Positions 31,325 through 41,268 of a DNA stretch of 64,000 bases are shown piece after piece. This stretch comes from Allosphingosinicella vermicomposti. Lineage in GTDB: Bacteria; Pseudomonadota; Alphaproteobacteria; Sphingomonadales; Sphingomonadaceae. The stretch covers positions 124,001 to 188,000 of the forward strand of contig NZ_PXYJ01000002.1 in NCBI RefSeq assembly GCF_003012815.1, in the 5' to 3' direction. Under the pieces are notes generated by a model. That model did not search any database and was not told the origin of the DNA. It saw only the letters and a list, made by a program, of their open reading frames with translations. Positions within the stretch are counted from its first letter, which is position 1; the number at the start of each line of letters is the position of its first letter. The translations under genes and the position numbers were made by a program.

Positions 31325-31363
31325 TAACAGGCGGATCAATTCGCTCCGGGAGGGTGCTACAAA

Positions 31364-32113
31364 ATGGAGCGGACGCTGCGGAAGAGCAGGGGCGAGGCAT
31401 ACGAGTCCATGCCGGAACCTAGATATGCCGCAATCAAGCAGCATGTTCTGGGAGCCATCCAGACAGGCCAACTCAGGCCGGGCGATCGGCTTCAGTCTGA
31501 AGCCGAGATCATGCGCGAGTTCTCCGTTTCACGCATGACGGCGAACCGCGCTCTTCGAGAGCTTCAGAACGAGGGTGTCATTATCCGGTTGCCGGGTGTG
31601 GGGTCGTTCGTGGCTGATCCGGCGCCGCAAGGACACTTAATTGAGATTCGGAATATCGCCGACGAGATTAGATCCCGGGGGCATGAGTACCGCGCGAAGG
31701 TTGAGCTAAACACGTCCGAGAAGGCCGATCGCAAAACCGCGGCGCTGATGGGTGCTGCCGTAGGAACGAAGATCTTCCATTCGATCATTGTTCACTATGA
31801 GGCCGGCCTACCGATTCAGGTCGAGGATCGTTACGTCTTAGCCGCAGCAGCGCCGGACTACGACAAAACGGACTTCTCTGAGATTACGCCAAACGAATAC
31901 CTGATGCGGGTGGCTCCACTTGAACGTGTTGATCACACCGTGCGCGCGATCATGCCGGATGAAGGTATGCGTGAACGCTTGGAAATGAAGGAAGGCGAAC
32001 CTGGGCTGCTGCTGATCCGTCAGACCTGGTCAAACTCTCGCCTCGTGAGCTACGCGCGATTGGTCCACCCTGCGTCCAGGTTCGAGTTCAGCGATACGTT
32101 CACGGTGGCTTAG
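31364..32113 (+). CDS. hutC: Histidine utilisation repressor HutC
   Basis: A 249-residue GntR-family, HutC-subfamily repressor. The winged helix (about 22-85) contains QLRPGDRLQSEAEIMREFSV and RMTANRALRELQNEGVIIRL; the UTRA effector domain follows (about 100-245: [40 protein letters not shown]). It normally releases DNA when urocanate binds. ATG 31364 follows GGGAGGG. Its 3' end overlaps the convergent hutI by 84 bp. Confidence 0.95.
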   Translation: MERTLRKSRGEAYESMPEPRYAAIKQHVLGAIQTGQLRPGDRLQSEAEIMREFSVSRMTANRALRELQNEGVIIRLPGVGSFVADPAPQGHLIEIRNIADEIRSRGHEYRAKVELNTSEKADRKTAALMGAAVGTKIFHSIIVHYEAGLPIQVEDRYVLAAAAPDYDKTDFSEITPNEYLMRVAPLERVDHTVRAIMPDEGMRERLEMKEGEPGLLLIRQTWSNSRLVSYARLVHPASRFEFSDTFTVA

Positions 32114-33325
32114 CCCAACTTCAACCCCACCCTTAAACCGGGTGTGGAGAGGCGAATGGCCCAGCCAATAGGATAGTTCTGCCGGACCTGCGACATCCCA
32201 GACCGCCAGATCCGCAGCCTTGCCCGGTTCAATCGATCCAATCTCGTCGTCGTGGCCTAGGGCTTTCGCCGCATTTATGGTTGCGCCTTTGAGGGCCTCG
32301 AATGGTGTGAGGCCGAACAACGTGCATCCTAAATTCATCGCCAAGAGCATTGACGTCATTGGTGAAGTGCCTGGATTGCAGTCAGTGGCAACGGCCATGT
32401 CGACACCCGCGGCCCGGAGTAGATCTACCGGCGGCACCTTGGTTTCCCGTAGCGTGAGAAAAGCGCCAGGCAGGAGCACTGCTGCCACGCCTGCGCTCGC
32501 CATGGCTTTGGCGCCGGCCTCATCAAGATATTCGAGGTGATCGGCGGAAAGAGCTTTCGCTCGGGATGCGAGATGCGCGCCATTGCCTGATGCGAGCTGA
32601 TCGGCATGAAGCTTCCGTTTTAGGCCAAGGGCTGTCGCCGCGGCAAAGTAGCGTTCAACCTGCTCTTCGGAGAAGGCGATCGTTTCCAAGTAGGCGTCTA
32701 CGGCCGAAGCGAGCCGCTCCTCCGCCACAACCGGTAGAGCCGCCTTGATCACTATTTCGACGTAGTCATCGGGCCGGCTCGCAAACTCCGGCGGAACTGC
32801 ATGCAGACCGAGGAACGTGGTGACGACATTCATCGGGACTTTCGATTCCAGTTCGCGAGCCGCCCTCAGCATCTTCAATTCGCTTTGGAGATCGAGGCCA
32901 TATCCGCTCTTTATCTCGATGGTGGTGACGCCGCTGGCTGCCAAGCTCCGCAGTCTCGGAATTGCGCCCTTTATCAGCTCCTCTTCCGTAGACGCGCGAG
33001 TGGCCGCGACGGTGGACATGATACCGCCGCCGGCTCGAGCAATTTGCTCATAGCTGGCACCCTTCAGGCGCTGCTCGAATTCACCAGCTCTGTTGCCCCC
33101 GAATACCAGATGCGTATGACAATCGATGAGGCCGGGGGTCACCCAGCGGCCGCCCAGATCAATTCGCCGGACGCCTGTTCGTGGTGCATCCGACCGCGTC
33201 CCCAGCCATCGTATCTTCCCGTTATCGATGAGAAGAGCTGCGTCGTGCACCGCTCCATAGCCGCTGCCCCCGGCCATTGAAGCCACGTGGCAGTTCGTAA
33301 GGAGCAATGTTTCTTCGTCGTGCAT
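32030..33325 (-). CDS. hutI: Imidazolonepropionase
   Basis: A 431-residue amidohydrolase that opens the imidazolone ring to N-formimino-L-glutamate. Features seen are the metal-binding [20 protein letters not shown], the [14 protein letters not shown] region, KLHADQL, and [20 protein letters not shown]. It is a cytoplasmic metal enzyme. The C-terminus is a little longer than usual (about 405-410 residues) and overlaps hutC. It is transcribed divergently from hutU, with an operator between them. Confidence 0.95.
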   Translation of the reverse strand: MHDEETLLLTNCHVASMAGGSGYGAVHDAALLIDNGKIRWLGTRSDAPRTGVRRIDLGGRWVTPGLIDCHTHLVFGGNRAGEFEQRLKGASYEQIARAGGGIMSTVAATRASTEEELIKGAIPRLRSLAASGVTTIEIKSGYGLDLQSELKMLRAARELESKVPMNVVTTFLGLHAVPPEFASRPDDYVEIVIKAALPVVAEERLASAVDAYLETIAFSEEQVERYFAAATALGLKRKLHADQLASGNGAHLASRAKALSADHLEYLDEAGAKAMASAGVAAVLLPGAFLTLRETKVPPVDLLRAAGVDMAVATDCNPGTSPMTSMLLAMNLGCTLFGLTPFEALKGATINAAKALGHDDEIGSIEPGKAADLAVWDVAGPAELSYWLGHSPLHTRFKGGVEVGLSHRERIAELEPGRRVDQSRVAHEARV

Positions 33326-33363
33326 GGAGTTCTCTTGCCACCGCCTAGACTCGTGGATATGGC

Positions 33364-33379
33364 ACCTGTCTATACAGGT
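33364..33379. promoter_or_regulatory. HutC operator between hutI and hutU
   Basis: ACCTGT-CTAT-ACAGGT, a palindrome whose core GTCTATAC fits the HutC operator pattern. It lies 39 bp upstream of hutI and 92 bp upstream of the hutU start, in the divergent promoter region. Confidence 0.7.
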
Positions 33380-33470
33380 ATGGACGCTTTCGCCAAGTCG
33401 CCAACTTCGGCTGCTGGAAGCGTCTCAGGCCAGAGATCATGGGCGCGAAGCCCGAAGTTTGGAGGGACGA

Positions 33471-35144
33471 TTGGCTCGTAGCGACGATAACGCAGTACGC
33501 CGGATTGTGCAGGCGCCTCAGGGATCGGAGCTCTCAGCCAAGTCGTGGCTGACGGAAGCTCCGCTTCGGATGCTGATGAACAATCTCGATCCGCGCGTGG
33601 CCGAAGCCCCTGAGGAGCTGGTCGTCTATGGCGGGATTGGCCGCGCGGCGCGGGACTGGGAGAGCTTCGACCGGATCGTCGAGACGCTGAAGCGGCTGAA
33701 TGAAGACGAGACCCTGCTGATCCAGTCGGGGAAGCCGGTCGGCGTCTTCCCGACTCACAAGGACGCGCCACGCGTACTGCTCGCCAATTCGAATCTCGTG
33801 CCGCACTGGGCGACCTGGGACCATTTCAACGAACTCGATCGCAAGGGTCTCATGATGTACGGCCAGATGACGGCCGGATCCTGGATCTATATCGGCACGC
33901 AGGGCATCGTGCAGGGCACCTACGAGACGTTCGTCGAGATGGGCCGGCAGCATTATGAGGGCGATTTACGTGGCCGCTGGATCCTGACGGCAGGATTGGG
34001 CGGCATGGGCGGCGCGCAGCCGCTCGCCGCAGTCATGGCCGGTGCCCATTGCATCGCGATTGAATGCCAGGAAAGCCGGATCCAGAAACGGCTTGAGACC
34101 CGTTATCTCGATTATCGCGCGGACACGATCGATGAGGCGCTGGAGATCATTGCCAAGACTGACCGGCCCATCTCCGTCGGCGTCCTCGGCAATGCGGCGG
34201 AAATCCTGCCCGACATGGTGAAGCGTGGCATCCGCCCGGATGCGCTCACCGACCAGACGTCGGCGCACGATCCGGTGAACGGCTATCTCCCCATTGGCTG
34301 GACCGTCAAGAAATGGGCGGAGATGCGCGAGCGCGATCCCAAGACAGTGGAGCGCGAGGCGCGCAAGTCCATGGCCGTCCACGTCGAGGCGATGCTCGCT
34401 TATCGGAGCATGGGCGTGCCCACCTTTGATTATGGCAACAATATCCGCCAGGTCGCGAAGGATGAGGGCGTCGAAAATGCCTTCGATTTTCCCGGCTTCG
34501 TTCCGGCCTATGTCCGCCCGCTTTTCTGCCGGGGCATCGGCCCGTTCCGCTGGGCGGCGCTGTCGGGTGATCCGGAGGACATCTACAAGACCGACCAAAA
34601 GGTGAAGGAGCTGATCCCCGACGATCCGCACCTCCACCGCTGGCTCGACATGGCGCGGGAGCGCATCGCCTTCCAGGGGCTTCCGGCGCGCATCTGCTGG
34701 GTGGGCTTGGGGCTTCGCGACAAGCTCGGCCTCGCTTTCAACGAAATGGTGGCCAACGGAGAACTCAAGGCGCCGATCGTCATCGGCCGCGACCATCTCG
34801 ACAGCGGCTCGGTCGCTTCGCCCAATCGCGAGACCGAAGCGATGAAAGACGGATCGGATGCGGTTTCGGACTGGCCTCTGCTCAATGCGCTCCTCAACAC
34901 CGCGTCGGGCGCGACCTGGGTGTCGCTCCACCATGGCGGCGGCGTCGGCATGGGCTATTCGCAGCATAGCGGCATGGTCATTGTGGCGGATGGGACGGAG
35001 GATGCGGCGCGGCGGTTGAAGCGCGTGCTGTGGAACGACCCCGGCACCGGCGTCATGCGCCACGCCGATGCGGGCTATGACATCGCGATCAATTGTGCGC
35101 GCGAACGCGGCCTCGACCTGCCGATGATCGGCGCACGCGGATGA
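33471..35144 (+). CDS. hutU: Urocanate hydratase (urocanase)
   Basis: A 557-residue NAD-dependent enzyme that hydrates urocanate to imidazolonepropionate. Recognisable stretches are [20 protein letters not shown], the Gly-rich NAD site [38 protein letters not shown], and [21 protein letters not shown] chose TTG 33471 because GGAGGGA lies 3-4 bp upstream and the protein then has the usual length of about 555; the frame stays open further upstream but is not conserved-looking. Its stop overlaps hutH by 4 bp. Confidence 0.96.
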   Translation: MARSDDNAVRRIVQAPQGSELSAKSWLTEAPLRMLMNNLDPRVAEAPEELVVYGGIGRAARDWESFDRIVETLKRLNEDETLLIQSGKPVGVFPTHKDAPRVLLANSNLVPHWATWDHFNELDRKGLMMYGQMTAGSWIYIGTQGIVQGTYETFVEMGRQHYEGDLRGRWILTAGLGGMGGAQPLAAVMAGAHCIAIECQESRIQKRLETRYLDYRADTIDEALEIIAKTDRPISVGVLGNAAEILPDMVKRGIRPDALTDQTSAHDPVNGYLPIGWTVKKWAEMRERDPKTVEREARKSMAVHVEAMLAYRSMGVPTFDYGNNIRQVAKDEGVENAFDFPGFVPAYVRPLFCRGIGPFRWAALSGDPEDIYKTDQKVKELIPDDPHLHRWLDMARERIAFQGLPARICWVGLGLRDKLGLAFNEMVANGELKAPIVIGRDHLDSGSVASPNRETEAMKDGSDAVSDWPLLNALLNTASGATWVSLHHGGGVGMGYSQHSGMVIVADGTEDAARRLKRVLWNDPGTGVMRHADAGYDIAINCARERGLDLPMIGARG

Positions 35145-36643
35145 TCACCCTACATCCCGGCTCCGTCACGCTTGCTGAGCTGCGCGCGATTTGGAGCGGT
35201 GCGCCTGTTGCCCTGGACGAGCGTGCCTATGCCGCCATCGACGCGGCCGCTGACAATATCGCGAAGATCGTCGCGTCGGGACGCACCGTCTATGGCGTGA
35301 ACACCGGCTTCGGCCTGCTCGCCCAGACGCGCATTCCCGACGACAAATTGGCCGAGCTTCAGACCAATCTCATCCTCTCGCACAGTTGCGGGCTCGGCGA
35401 AGCGCTGGAGCCGCGCATCGTGCGGCTCATTTTGGCGCTGAAGGTGATCGGGCTTGCGCGCGGTCATTCGGGCGTGCGGCGGATCGTGGTGGACCGGCTG
35501 CTGCAGTTGCTGGAGGCCGATGCGCTGCCGCTTATCCCTGCCCAGGGATCGGTCGGTGCGTCGGGCGACCTTGCGCCGCTCGCCCATATGAGCGCGGCGA
35601 TGCTGGGCGAAGGCGAGATCGTGCTGAAGGGCGAGCGGCTTGCCGCGCGCGAGGCCCTTGCCAGGATCGGCGTCGAGCCGCTCCAGCTTGGGCCCAAGGA
35701 AGGCCTCGCCCTCATCAACGGCACGCAGGCGTCCACAGCAATAGCGCTCGACGCCTTGTTCACTGGGCAGCGTGTATTCGAGGCGGCGTTGATTGGCGGC
35801 GCCCTGTCGATCGATGCGCTGAAAGGGACCGACGCCGCTTTCGATCCGCGCATCCACGAGGTGCGTGGGCAGCCGGGACAGATCGCGGTTGCGGCGATAC
35901 TGAAAAGCCTGCTGGAAGGCAGCACGATCCGGCAATCGCATACCGCCTGCGCCAAGGTGCAGGATCCCTACAGCTTCCGCTGCCAGCCGCAGGTGATGGG
36001 CGCCTCGCTCGACCTGCTGCGCAATGCCGCGCGGACGCTGGAGATCGAGGCCAATGCGGTAACCGACAATCCTTTGCTGTTCGGCGAAGAGGCGATTTCG
36101 GGCGGCAACTTCCATGCTCAGCCGGTTGCCTTCGCCGCCGACATGATCGCCATGGCGCTCTGCGAAGTCGGGTCGATCAGCGAGCGGCGCGTGGCGGTGC
36201 TCGTCGATCCCAAGATGAGCGGGCTGCCGGCCTTCCTCGTAGAGGATAGCGGCGTCAATTCGGGCTTCATGATCGCGCAGGTGACGGCGGCCGCCCTCGT
36301 GTCCGAAAACAAGACATTGGCCTTCCCGTCCAGCGTCGATTCCATCCCAACCTCCGCCAATCAGGAGGATCATGTCTCCATGGCGACCGCAGGCGCGCGC
36401 AAGGCCGGGCGTATCGCGCGCAACGCGGCTGGTGTGATCGGCGTCGAACTGCTGGCCGCGGCGCAGGGCGTGGATTTCCACGCGCCGGGTACTTCCTCAC
36501 CAGTTCTGGAGGGAGCAAAAGCAACCATCCGGGCCGCCGTGCCCTTTTACGAGCACGACCGCTATTTCGCGACCGACCTTGTGTGGAGCCAGGAGGCGGT
36601 ACTCGCCGGCCGTTTCGCTCTACCCGAAAACCTGCCTCTTTGA
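35141..36643 (+). CDS. hutH: Histidine ammonia-lyase
   Basis: A 500-residue enzyme converting L-histidine to urocanate and ammonia, the first step of the pathway. The Ala140-Ser141-Gly142 triad that forms the MIO electrophile is in [20 protein letters not shown]. Other family features are [15 protein letters not shown] and [20 protein letters not shown]. It is translationally coupled to hutU. No hutG or hutF gene for formiminoglutamate breakdown is present in the window. Confidence 0.96.
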   Translation: MITLHPGSVTLAELRAIWSGAPVALDERAYAAIDAAADNIAKIVASGRTVYGVNTGFGLLAQTRIPDDKLAELQTNLILSHSCGLGEALEPRIVRLILALKVIGLARGHSGVRRIVVDRLLQLLEADALPLIPAQGSVGASGDLAPLAHMSAAMLGEGEIVLKGERLAAREALARIGVEPLQLGPKEGLALINGTQASTAIALDALFTGQRVFEAALIGGALSIDALKGTDAAFDPRIHEVRGQPGQIAVAAILKSLLEGSTIRQSHTACAKVQDPYSFRCQPQVMGASLDLLRNAARTLEIEANAVTDNPLLFGEEAISGGNFHAQPVAFAADMIAMALCEVGSISERRVAVLVDPKMSGLPAFLVEDSGVNSGFMIAQVTAAALVSENKTLAFPSSVDSIPTSANQEDHVSMATAGARKAGRIARNAAGVIGVELLAAAQGVDFHAPGTSSPVLEGAKATIRAAVPFYEHDRYFATDLVWSQEAVLAGRFALPENLPL

Positions 36644-36682
36644 AGTTCAACGCGTAATGGGGGAACCGCGGCCGCGCAGAAG

Positions 36683-37081
36683 CTAACTGGCGGACTTTCC
36701 GGCAGCAAGCTCCGCCAGGATGGGGCAGTCGGGACGGCTGTCACCCGCGCACTGGTCGATTAACGAAGCGAGCGTCTTTTCCATGGATCGCAGCTCTTTG
36801 ATCTTCGTCCGGATCACATTGATGTGCGCGGCGGCCGCTTGACGAACGTCCGAACTCGCGCGGCTCCTGTCGCGATACAACTCTAGAAGATGCCGGCATT
36901 CGTCGACAGTAAAGCCGAGGCTCCGTGCCCTTCCTATGAAGCGAAGGTCGTGGACATCCCTTTCGCTATAGTCGCGGTAGCCATTAGAGAGACGTGCGGG
37001 CTGTATGAGACCGATATCCTCGTAAAATCGGATCGTCTTCGCAGGCAGCTTAGCTCGCTCGGATGCTCTGCCGATGTTCAC
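36683..37081 (-). CDS. cueR: CueR-like MerR-family copper regulator
   Basis: A 132-residue MerR protein. The DNA-binding N-terminus is [20 protein letters not shown] followed by [21 protein letters not shown] dimerisation helix follows, and a CueR-type metal loop has two cysteines ([11 protein letters not shown]), which favours Cu(I)/Ag(I) sensing. The start is a GTG that overlaps the stop of the ATPase gene. It should activate the promoter in front of the ATPase gene. Confidence 0.9.
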   Translation of the reverse strand: MNIGRASERAKLPAKTIRFYEDIGLIQPARLSNGYRDYSERDVHDLRFIGRARSLGFTVDECRHLLELYRDRSRASSDVRQAAAAHINVIRTKIKELRSMEKTLASLIDQCAGDSRPDCPILAELAAGKSAS

Positions 37082-39444
37082 ACGCTCGCCTCCAAATGCA
37101 GCGCACGTAAGCGAAGCGCGTTGGCAATAACCGACACAGAGGACAGGCTCATCGCCAGAGCGGCAAGCATCGGACTGAGCAGCAGCCCGGTGACTGGATA
37201 AAGCACGCCAGCCGCGATCGGTACCCCAAGAGCGTTGTAGCCGAAGGCGAACCAAAGGTTCTGCCGGATGTTACTGGTGACCGCGTCGGAAAGCCGCCGT
37301 GCCCGAACAAGCCCCATCAGATCACCTTTGACCAAGGTAACGCCGGCGCTTTCCACGGCCACATCGGCGCCGGGCCCCATTGCAATTCCAATATCGGCCC
37401 GGGCGAGCGCCGGCGCGTCGTTCACGCCGTCGCCTGCCATAGCTACTACTCGCCCTTGCTGTTTGAGGCGCTCGATGGCCGTGTCTTTTCCCTCCGGAAG
37501 GACATCGGCGATCACTTCATCGATGCCGAGGCGCCGAGCAACGGCTTCGGCAGTGCGTCTGTTGTCGCCCGTGAGCATGATCAGCCGCAAGCCTTCCGCA
37601 TGCAACTGCTCGATAGCTTTGGCGGTAGTCGGCTTGATCGGATCGGCGACCGCAACCAGGCCCGCCAGCGTGCCGCCTACTGCCACAAACATGACTGTGG
37701 CACCCTCGTCCCGGTAGCGTCCGGCTGCATCGCTAAGCCCCGACTGTTGTGCACCTTCTACTTCCATCATTGCGGCATTGCCGACGGCAACGCGTTTACC
37801 GGAAACGGTGCCGACAATGCCCTTCCCAGATACGGAAGCGAAGTCGGCCACGGCCTGGAGAGCGAGTCCACGCTCCTCCGCTCCTGTAACCAAGGCATGG
37901 GCGAGCGGGTGCGCGCTCGACTGCTCGAGAGAGGCGGCAGCAAGGAGGATCTCGTTAGCTGTATGGCCCGCTACTGGTTCGACAGCGACCAACGCGGGTT
38001 TGCCCTCGGTCAAGGTGCCGGTCTTGTCGACTACCAGCGTGTCGACGGCAGCGAAGCGCTCCAGCGCTTCAGCATTCTTGATGAGCACGCCAGCCTGGGC
38101 GCCTTTGCCCACGCCCACCATGATCGACATCGGCGTTGCAAGGCCGAGCGCACATGGGCAGGCGATGATGAGGACGGAGACCGCCGCTACCAAGGCGAAC
38201 GGTACGCTTGGGGCAGGTGCCGCGAACGACCAGACGGCAAATGCGAGCACGGCGACGAACATTACGGCCGGCACGAACCACGCAGAAACTTGGTCCACCT
38301 TCTTTTGGATCGGCGCTTGGCTCCTCTGTGCCTCCGCAACCATCTGAACGATGCGCGAAAGCATTGTCTCGGCACCGACCCTCTCTGCTGTCATGACGAA
38401 GGCACCGTCGCCGTTTATGGAGCCGCCCGTCACGGCTGAGCCAGCCTCCTTGGAAACCGGAACAGATTCGCCGGTGAGCATGGACTCGTCCACAGCCGAT
38501 TGCCCTTCCAGCACTACACCATCGACGGGAACAGCCTCTCCGGGTTTCACACGGAGTTGGTCGCCAGTTCGAACAAGGTCCAGCGGAACCGTGCGTTCAC
38601 GACCATTCTCGACGAGGTGTGCTGTTTTGGGCGCGAGGTCGAGGAGTGCGCGGATTGCCGAGCCGGTCTGTTCACGCGCTCGAAGCTCCAGCACCTGGCC
38701 CAATAGGACCAGCGTGACGATAACCGCCGCGGCTTCGAAATAAAGGCCAACACCGCCGTGCATCGTTCGGAACGAGGCAGGAAAGATTTGAGGGGCAACA
38801 GCGCCAACGACAGAATATACCCACGCGACGCCCGTCCCCAGAGCGATGAGCGTGAACATATTGAACCGCCGCCGCACAACGCTCTGCCAACCACGAATGA
38901 AGAAGGGCCACCCGCCCCAAAGCACTACGGGCGTAGCCATCGCGAGCTCTATCCAGTCGAGCGTACGGCCGCCCAGATGCTCCACCGTGGCAGGCCAGAA
39001 GTGCCTCAGCATGACCAAAATGGCGAGGGGAGCAGAAAGCAAGGCGGACGCTACGAAGCGCCGCCGCATGTCGAGATACTCTTCGGAAGGCCCCTCGCTG
39101 ATCGCTATTCCTTTAGGCTCAAGCGCCATGCCGCAGATCGGGCAAGTGCCAGGCCCAATCTGTTCGACCTCCGGATGCATCGGACAGGTGTAAATGACGT
39201 CGGCTTGTGCAGGTTCTGCAGTCTTAGCGCCCTTACTCAGGAAAATCTCGGGACGAGCCAGGAAGCGTTCCCGGCACTTTGCGGAGCAGAAATGATATTG
39301 CTCGCCTTCGTACGTCGCGTGATGAGCTGTCGTTTCCGGATCAACGGACATCCCGCAAACAGGATCTATGACCGTCTTCGTCGCGCCCGTCGAAGTCTGC
39401 TCGTGACCTTCCGTACGGCTGTGGCAGCAGTGTTTGTTTGTCAT
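37078..39444 (-). CDS. Cu(+)-exporting P1B-type ATPase
   Basis: A 788-residue CopA-type ATPase. The N-terminus has Cys/His-rich MTNKHCCHS, a YHS domain ([20 protein letters not shown] and [11 protein letters not shown]), and a heavy-metal-binding segment ([20 protein letters not shown]) in place of a classical HMA domain. The core shows the CPC motif ([11 protein letters not shown]), DKTGTLTEG with the phosphorylated Asp, and [10 protein letters not shown]. It pumps Cu(I) from cytoplasm to periplasm, where CopA can oxidise it. I chose ATG 39444. Confidence 0.95.
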   Translation of the reverse strand: MTNKHCCHSRTEGHEQTSTGATKTVIDPVCGMSVDPETTAHHATYEGEQYHFCSAKCRERFLARPEIFLSKGAKTAEPAQADVIYTCPMHPEVEQIGPGTCPICGMALEPKGIAISEGPSEEYLDMRRRFVASALLSAPLAILVMLRHFWPATVEHLGGRTLDWIELAMATPVVLWGGWPFFIRGWQSVVRRRFNMFTLIALGTGVAWVYSVVGAVAPQIFPASFRTMHGGVGLYFEAAAVIVTLVLLGQVLELRAREQTGSAIRALLDLAPKTAHLVENGRERTVPLDLVRTGDQLRVKPGEAVPVDGVVLEGQSAVDESMLTGESVPVSKEAGSAVTGGSINGDGAFVMTAERVGAETMLSRIVQMVAEAQRSQAPIQKKVDQVSAWFVPAVMFVAVLAFAVWSFAAPAPSVPFALVAAVSVLIIACPCALGLATPMSIMVGVGKGAQAGVLIKNAEALERFAAVDTLVVDKTGTLTEGKPALVAVEPVAGHTANEILLAAASLEQSSAHPLAHALVTGAEERGLALQAVADFASVSGKGIVGTVSGKRVAVGNAAMMEVEGAQQSGLSDAAGRYRDEGATVMFVAVGGTLAGLVAVADPIKPTTAKAIEQLHAEGLRLIMLTGDNRRTAEAVARRLGIDEVIADVLPEGKDTAIERLKQQGRVVAMAGDGVNDAPALARADIGIAMGPGADVAVESAGVTLVKGDLMGLVRARRLSDAVTSNIRQNLWFAFGYNALGVPIAAGVLYPVTGLLLSPMLAALAMSLSSVSVIANALRLRALHLEASV

Positions 39445-39476
39445 GTCGTCTGTCCGATTCGTTTTCAGATGACGAT

Positions 39477-39507
39477 GTAATGGTGCTTCCACTAACTGGA
39501 AGGTCAA
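39477..39507 (-). promoter_or_regulatory. CueR-type promoter of the copper ATPase
   Basis: On the minus strand, TTGACC (-35) is separated by a 19-bp spacer from CATTAC (-10). The spacer holds the perfect palindrome CTTCCA-GTTAG-TGGAAG (39,486-39,502). A 19-bp spacer with a centred palindrome is the hallmark of MerR-activated promoters. The start codon is 32 bp downstream. Confidence 0.85.
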
Positions 39508-39691
39508 GGCATTAGTAATTACCTGGCCAATCGCGACCATTGCATTCCGCCGAAACTGAGTAGGATCGCTTCTGGGGCAACTAGCGCACCTGATCGGACG
39601 TCGCCTCGCAACAATGACCGGCAGCAATTACCGTCACGCCGAGCACCTAGCCGGCGCAGCCGCCCGCAGTCGCCATTCACTGAAGAACTCC

Positions 39692-40960
39692 TCAACCGCT
39701 TGGCGGTAGGAGAGCATGCATACGCATCTGATGAGGATATCTTCTTTCTTCGTCGCAGTGCGGCCTATGAAAGGTCCTCAGCAGACGACTACGCCGCGCA
39801 GCGACATGTTCAGCTGCCGCGTGCACGATGTGATCTTCAGCATGCACATATCGCATGAACTGAGACACCGTTTTGTGCGCTGTCAGTTGCATGCCCACCT
39901 TTATCGGGACTCCGGAGTTCGCGATGTCGGTTGCTGCCCGATGCCGAATACCATGGGTTCCGACATGGGGAACCTTGGCTCGCTTCAAGATGCGTGACCA
40001 AGCTTTAGCATAGCTGCCATCGGGCATTGGCCGGCTGGGATCCCGTAGGGAGGGACAAACGAACGGCGATGGTTTTCCAGCCAGATCGTCGAGGCAGGGA
40101 GCTTGCGACAGAAGAAGCGCCGCCTCTTCGCTGAGCGGCTTGGAAATCGATCCTGTCTTACTGTTCGGCCAAACCACGCGTCTATTGGTGAAATCGATCC
40201 AATCCCATTGCAGCGTCAGGATTTCGCCCATTCGAGCCGCAAACGCGAATTGGAGTCGGACCGCTAACGTGTAGGCCCAGTGCTCGAGTCCCTCTTCTTC
40301 CGCCTTCTCAATATAGGCGAAGATGCGGATGAGCTCGGCATCGGTGATGAAGCGGGTTTCACCGCCCTCAGGATAGCTCGGGATGTGGCGACAAGGGTTG
40401 CTGTAGTCAGGCCGATATCCCCACACCTCGGCCAGATTGAATATCTTGCGAAGGCAGCACAGCACCCGATTTGCGGTCGTCGGGGTATGGCGCATCCGGG
40501 CGACGAGGTCCGCTATGTCCGCCCGCTTTACCGCATGCACTTTCGTGCGTCCGATCGCCGGAAGGACATGACGCTTGATCAACTGCCGGTTCTGGCGAAC
40601 CGTCTTTGCTGTGTTCTTCGGGATGGAATATTCCTCGATGAACCGGTTGCACAACTCCCTGATCGTGGCCGCCTTGCGCTCTTCCCGCCGCTTGTCTGTG
40701 GGGTCTTCACCGTGTCGCACTTGATGCATCCAAGTGCAGGCAAGGTCGCGAGCTTGGCTCACCGTGAGATCGCCAAATCGGCCAATCACCGGTTTTCGCC
40801 GCTGTCCGGCATTGTCACGATAGTCGATCATGAAGACTTTTCGGCCGGAGGGATTGACCTTAAGAATAAGTCCGGAAATGACCGTGTCGCGGATTTCGTA
40901 GGCCACGGCTTCAGATCGCGCTTGCTGTATGACTGCCTTGGTCAGCTTCTTGGTTGCCAC
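39692..40960 (-). CDS. int: Tyrosine recombinase / integrase of the island
   Basis: A 422-residue phage-type integrase. The N-terminal DUF4102 arm-binding region is around YEIRDTVISGLILKVNPSGR, followed by the SAM-like core-binding domain. Catalytic residues are visible: Arg in FAFAARMGEILTL, His-x-x-Arg in GTHGIRHRAATD, then TAHKTVSQFMRYVH with the nucleophilic Tyr. It faces the tRNA-Leu fragment about 180 bp away and is the enzyme expected to integrate and excise the island. Confidence 0.93.
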   Translation of the reverse strand: MATKKLTKAVIQQARSEAVAYEIRDTVISGLILKVNPSGRKVFMIDYRDNAGQRRKPVIGRFGDLTVSQARDLACTWMHQVRHGEDPTDKRREERKAATIRELCNRFIEEYSIPKNTAKTVRQNRQLIKRHVLPAIGRTKVHAVKRADIADLVARMRHTPTTANRVLCCLRKIFNLAEVWGYRPDYSNPCRHIPSYPEGGETRFITDAELIRIFAYIEKAEEEGLEHWAYTLAVRLQFAFAARMGEILTLQWDWIDFTNRRVVWPNSKTGSISKPLSEEAALLLSQAPCLDDLAGKPSPFVCPSLRDPSRPMPDGSYAKAWSRILKRAKVPHVGTHGIRHRAATDIANSGVPIKVGMQLTAHKTVSQFMRYVHAEDHIVHAAAEHVAARRSRLLRTFHRPHCDEERRYPHQMRMHALLPPSG

Positions 40961-41141
40961 AAAAGAACCTCCTGACCGCCTCTGATCTGGGTGCCAAATA
41001 AGCTCCGGCCCAAGATCGAATTTGGTCGTAGCTCTTGTGCGCTTCGGCGTAACAGGAGCGAGGCAATAATCCCAGCTATGTCAGTGCTTTAGCGTATAAG
41101 AGCGGGTGTAACGGGAGGTAGAGCGTACACCATCTGTTCCG

Positions 41142-41197
41142 CCTTAAAATCTCTTGTCCTTCGGGGCGTGCGGGTTCGAGTCCCGCCGTCCGCACCA
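41142..41197 (+). other. tRNA-Leu 3' fragment, likely attachment site (attR)
   Basis: The stretch from the anticodon loop (CTTAAAA, anticodon TAA) through the long variable arm (TTGTCCTTCGGGGCG), the T-arm (GCGGGTTCGAGTCCCGC) and the acceptor end CGTCCGCACCA is present. The 5' half (which should start GCGGACG) is absent upstream. This is the expected footprint of integration into the 3' half of a tRNA-Leu gene; the intact gene should be at the other island end. Confidence 0.8.
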
Positions 41198-41204
41198 CCG
41201 TTCG

Positions 41205-41231
41205 TCATTGCGAGCGAAGCGCGGCAATCCA
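41205..41231 (+). repeat. REP-like repeat, copy 1
   Basis: TCATTGCGAGCGAAGCG followed by CGGCAATCCA. The same 27-bp sequence recurs with one change at 52,921-52,947, and inverted at 52,960-52,986. It sits just outside the island boundary, in an intergenic position. Confidence 0.75.
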
Positions 41232-41268
41232 GTAGCGCCGGATCCAAGGCAGGCTACCCCGCCCTCGC

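Larger units (their letters stand above)
1..41197. mobile_element. Genomic island (partial; right end in window)
   Basis: The right boundary is defined by a tyrosine recombinase gene and a tRNA-Leu 3' fragment ending at 41,197. The left part carries ArdC and DUF6499/DUF2285 genes, which are common on integrative and plasmid elements. The cargo between them is a lasso-peptide cluster, arsenic and copper resistance, an IS element and histidine utilisation. The left boundary and any conjugation genes lie outside the window, so it cannot be said whether this is a complete integrative conjugative element. That the whole interval is one insertion is inferred; nested insertions are possible. Confidence 0.68.

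Noticed and set aside
35150-36481. A 443-residue minus-strand ORF opposite hutH
   Set aside because: It is the antisense of a clear histidine ammonia-lyase with the MIO motif; no independent support.
41050-41197. A complete tRNA-Leu gene at the island edge
   Set aside because: Only the anticodon loop to the 3' end is present; no GCGGACG acceptor strand, D-arm or 5' anticodon stem is found upstream.
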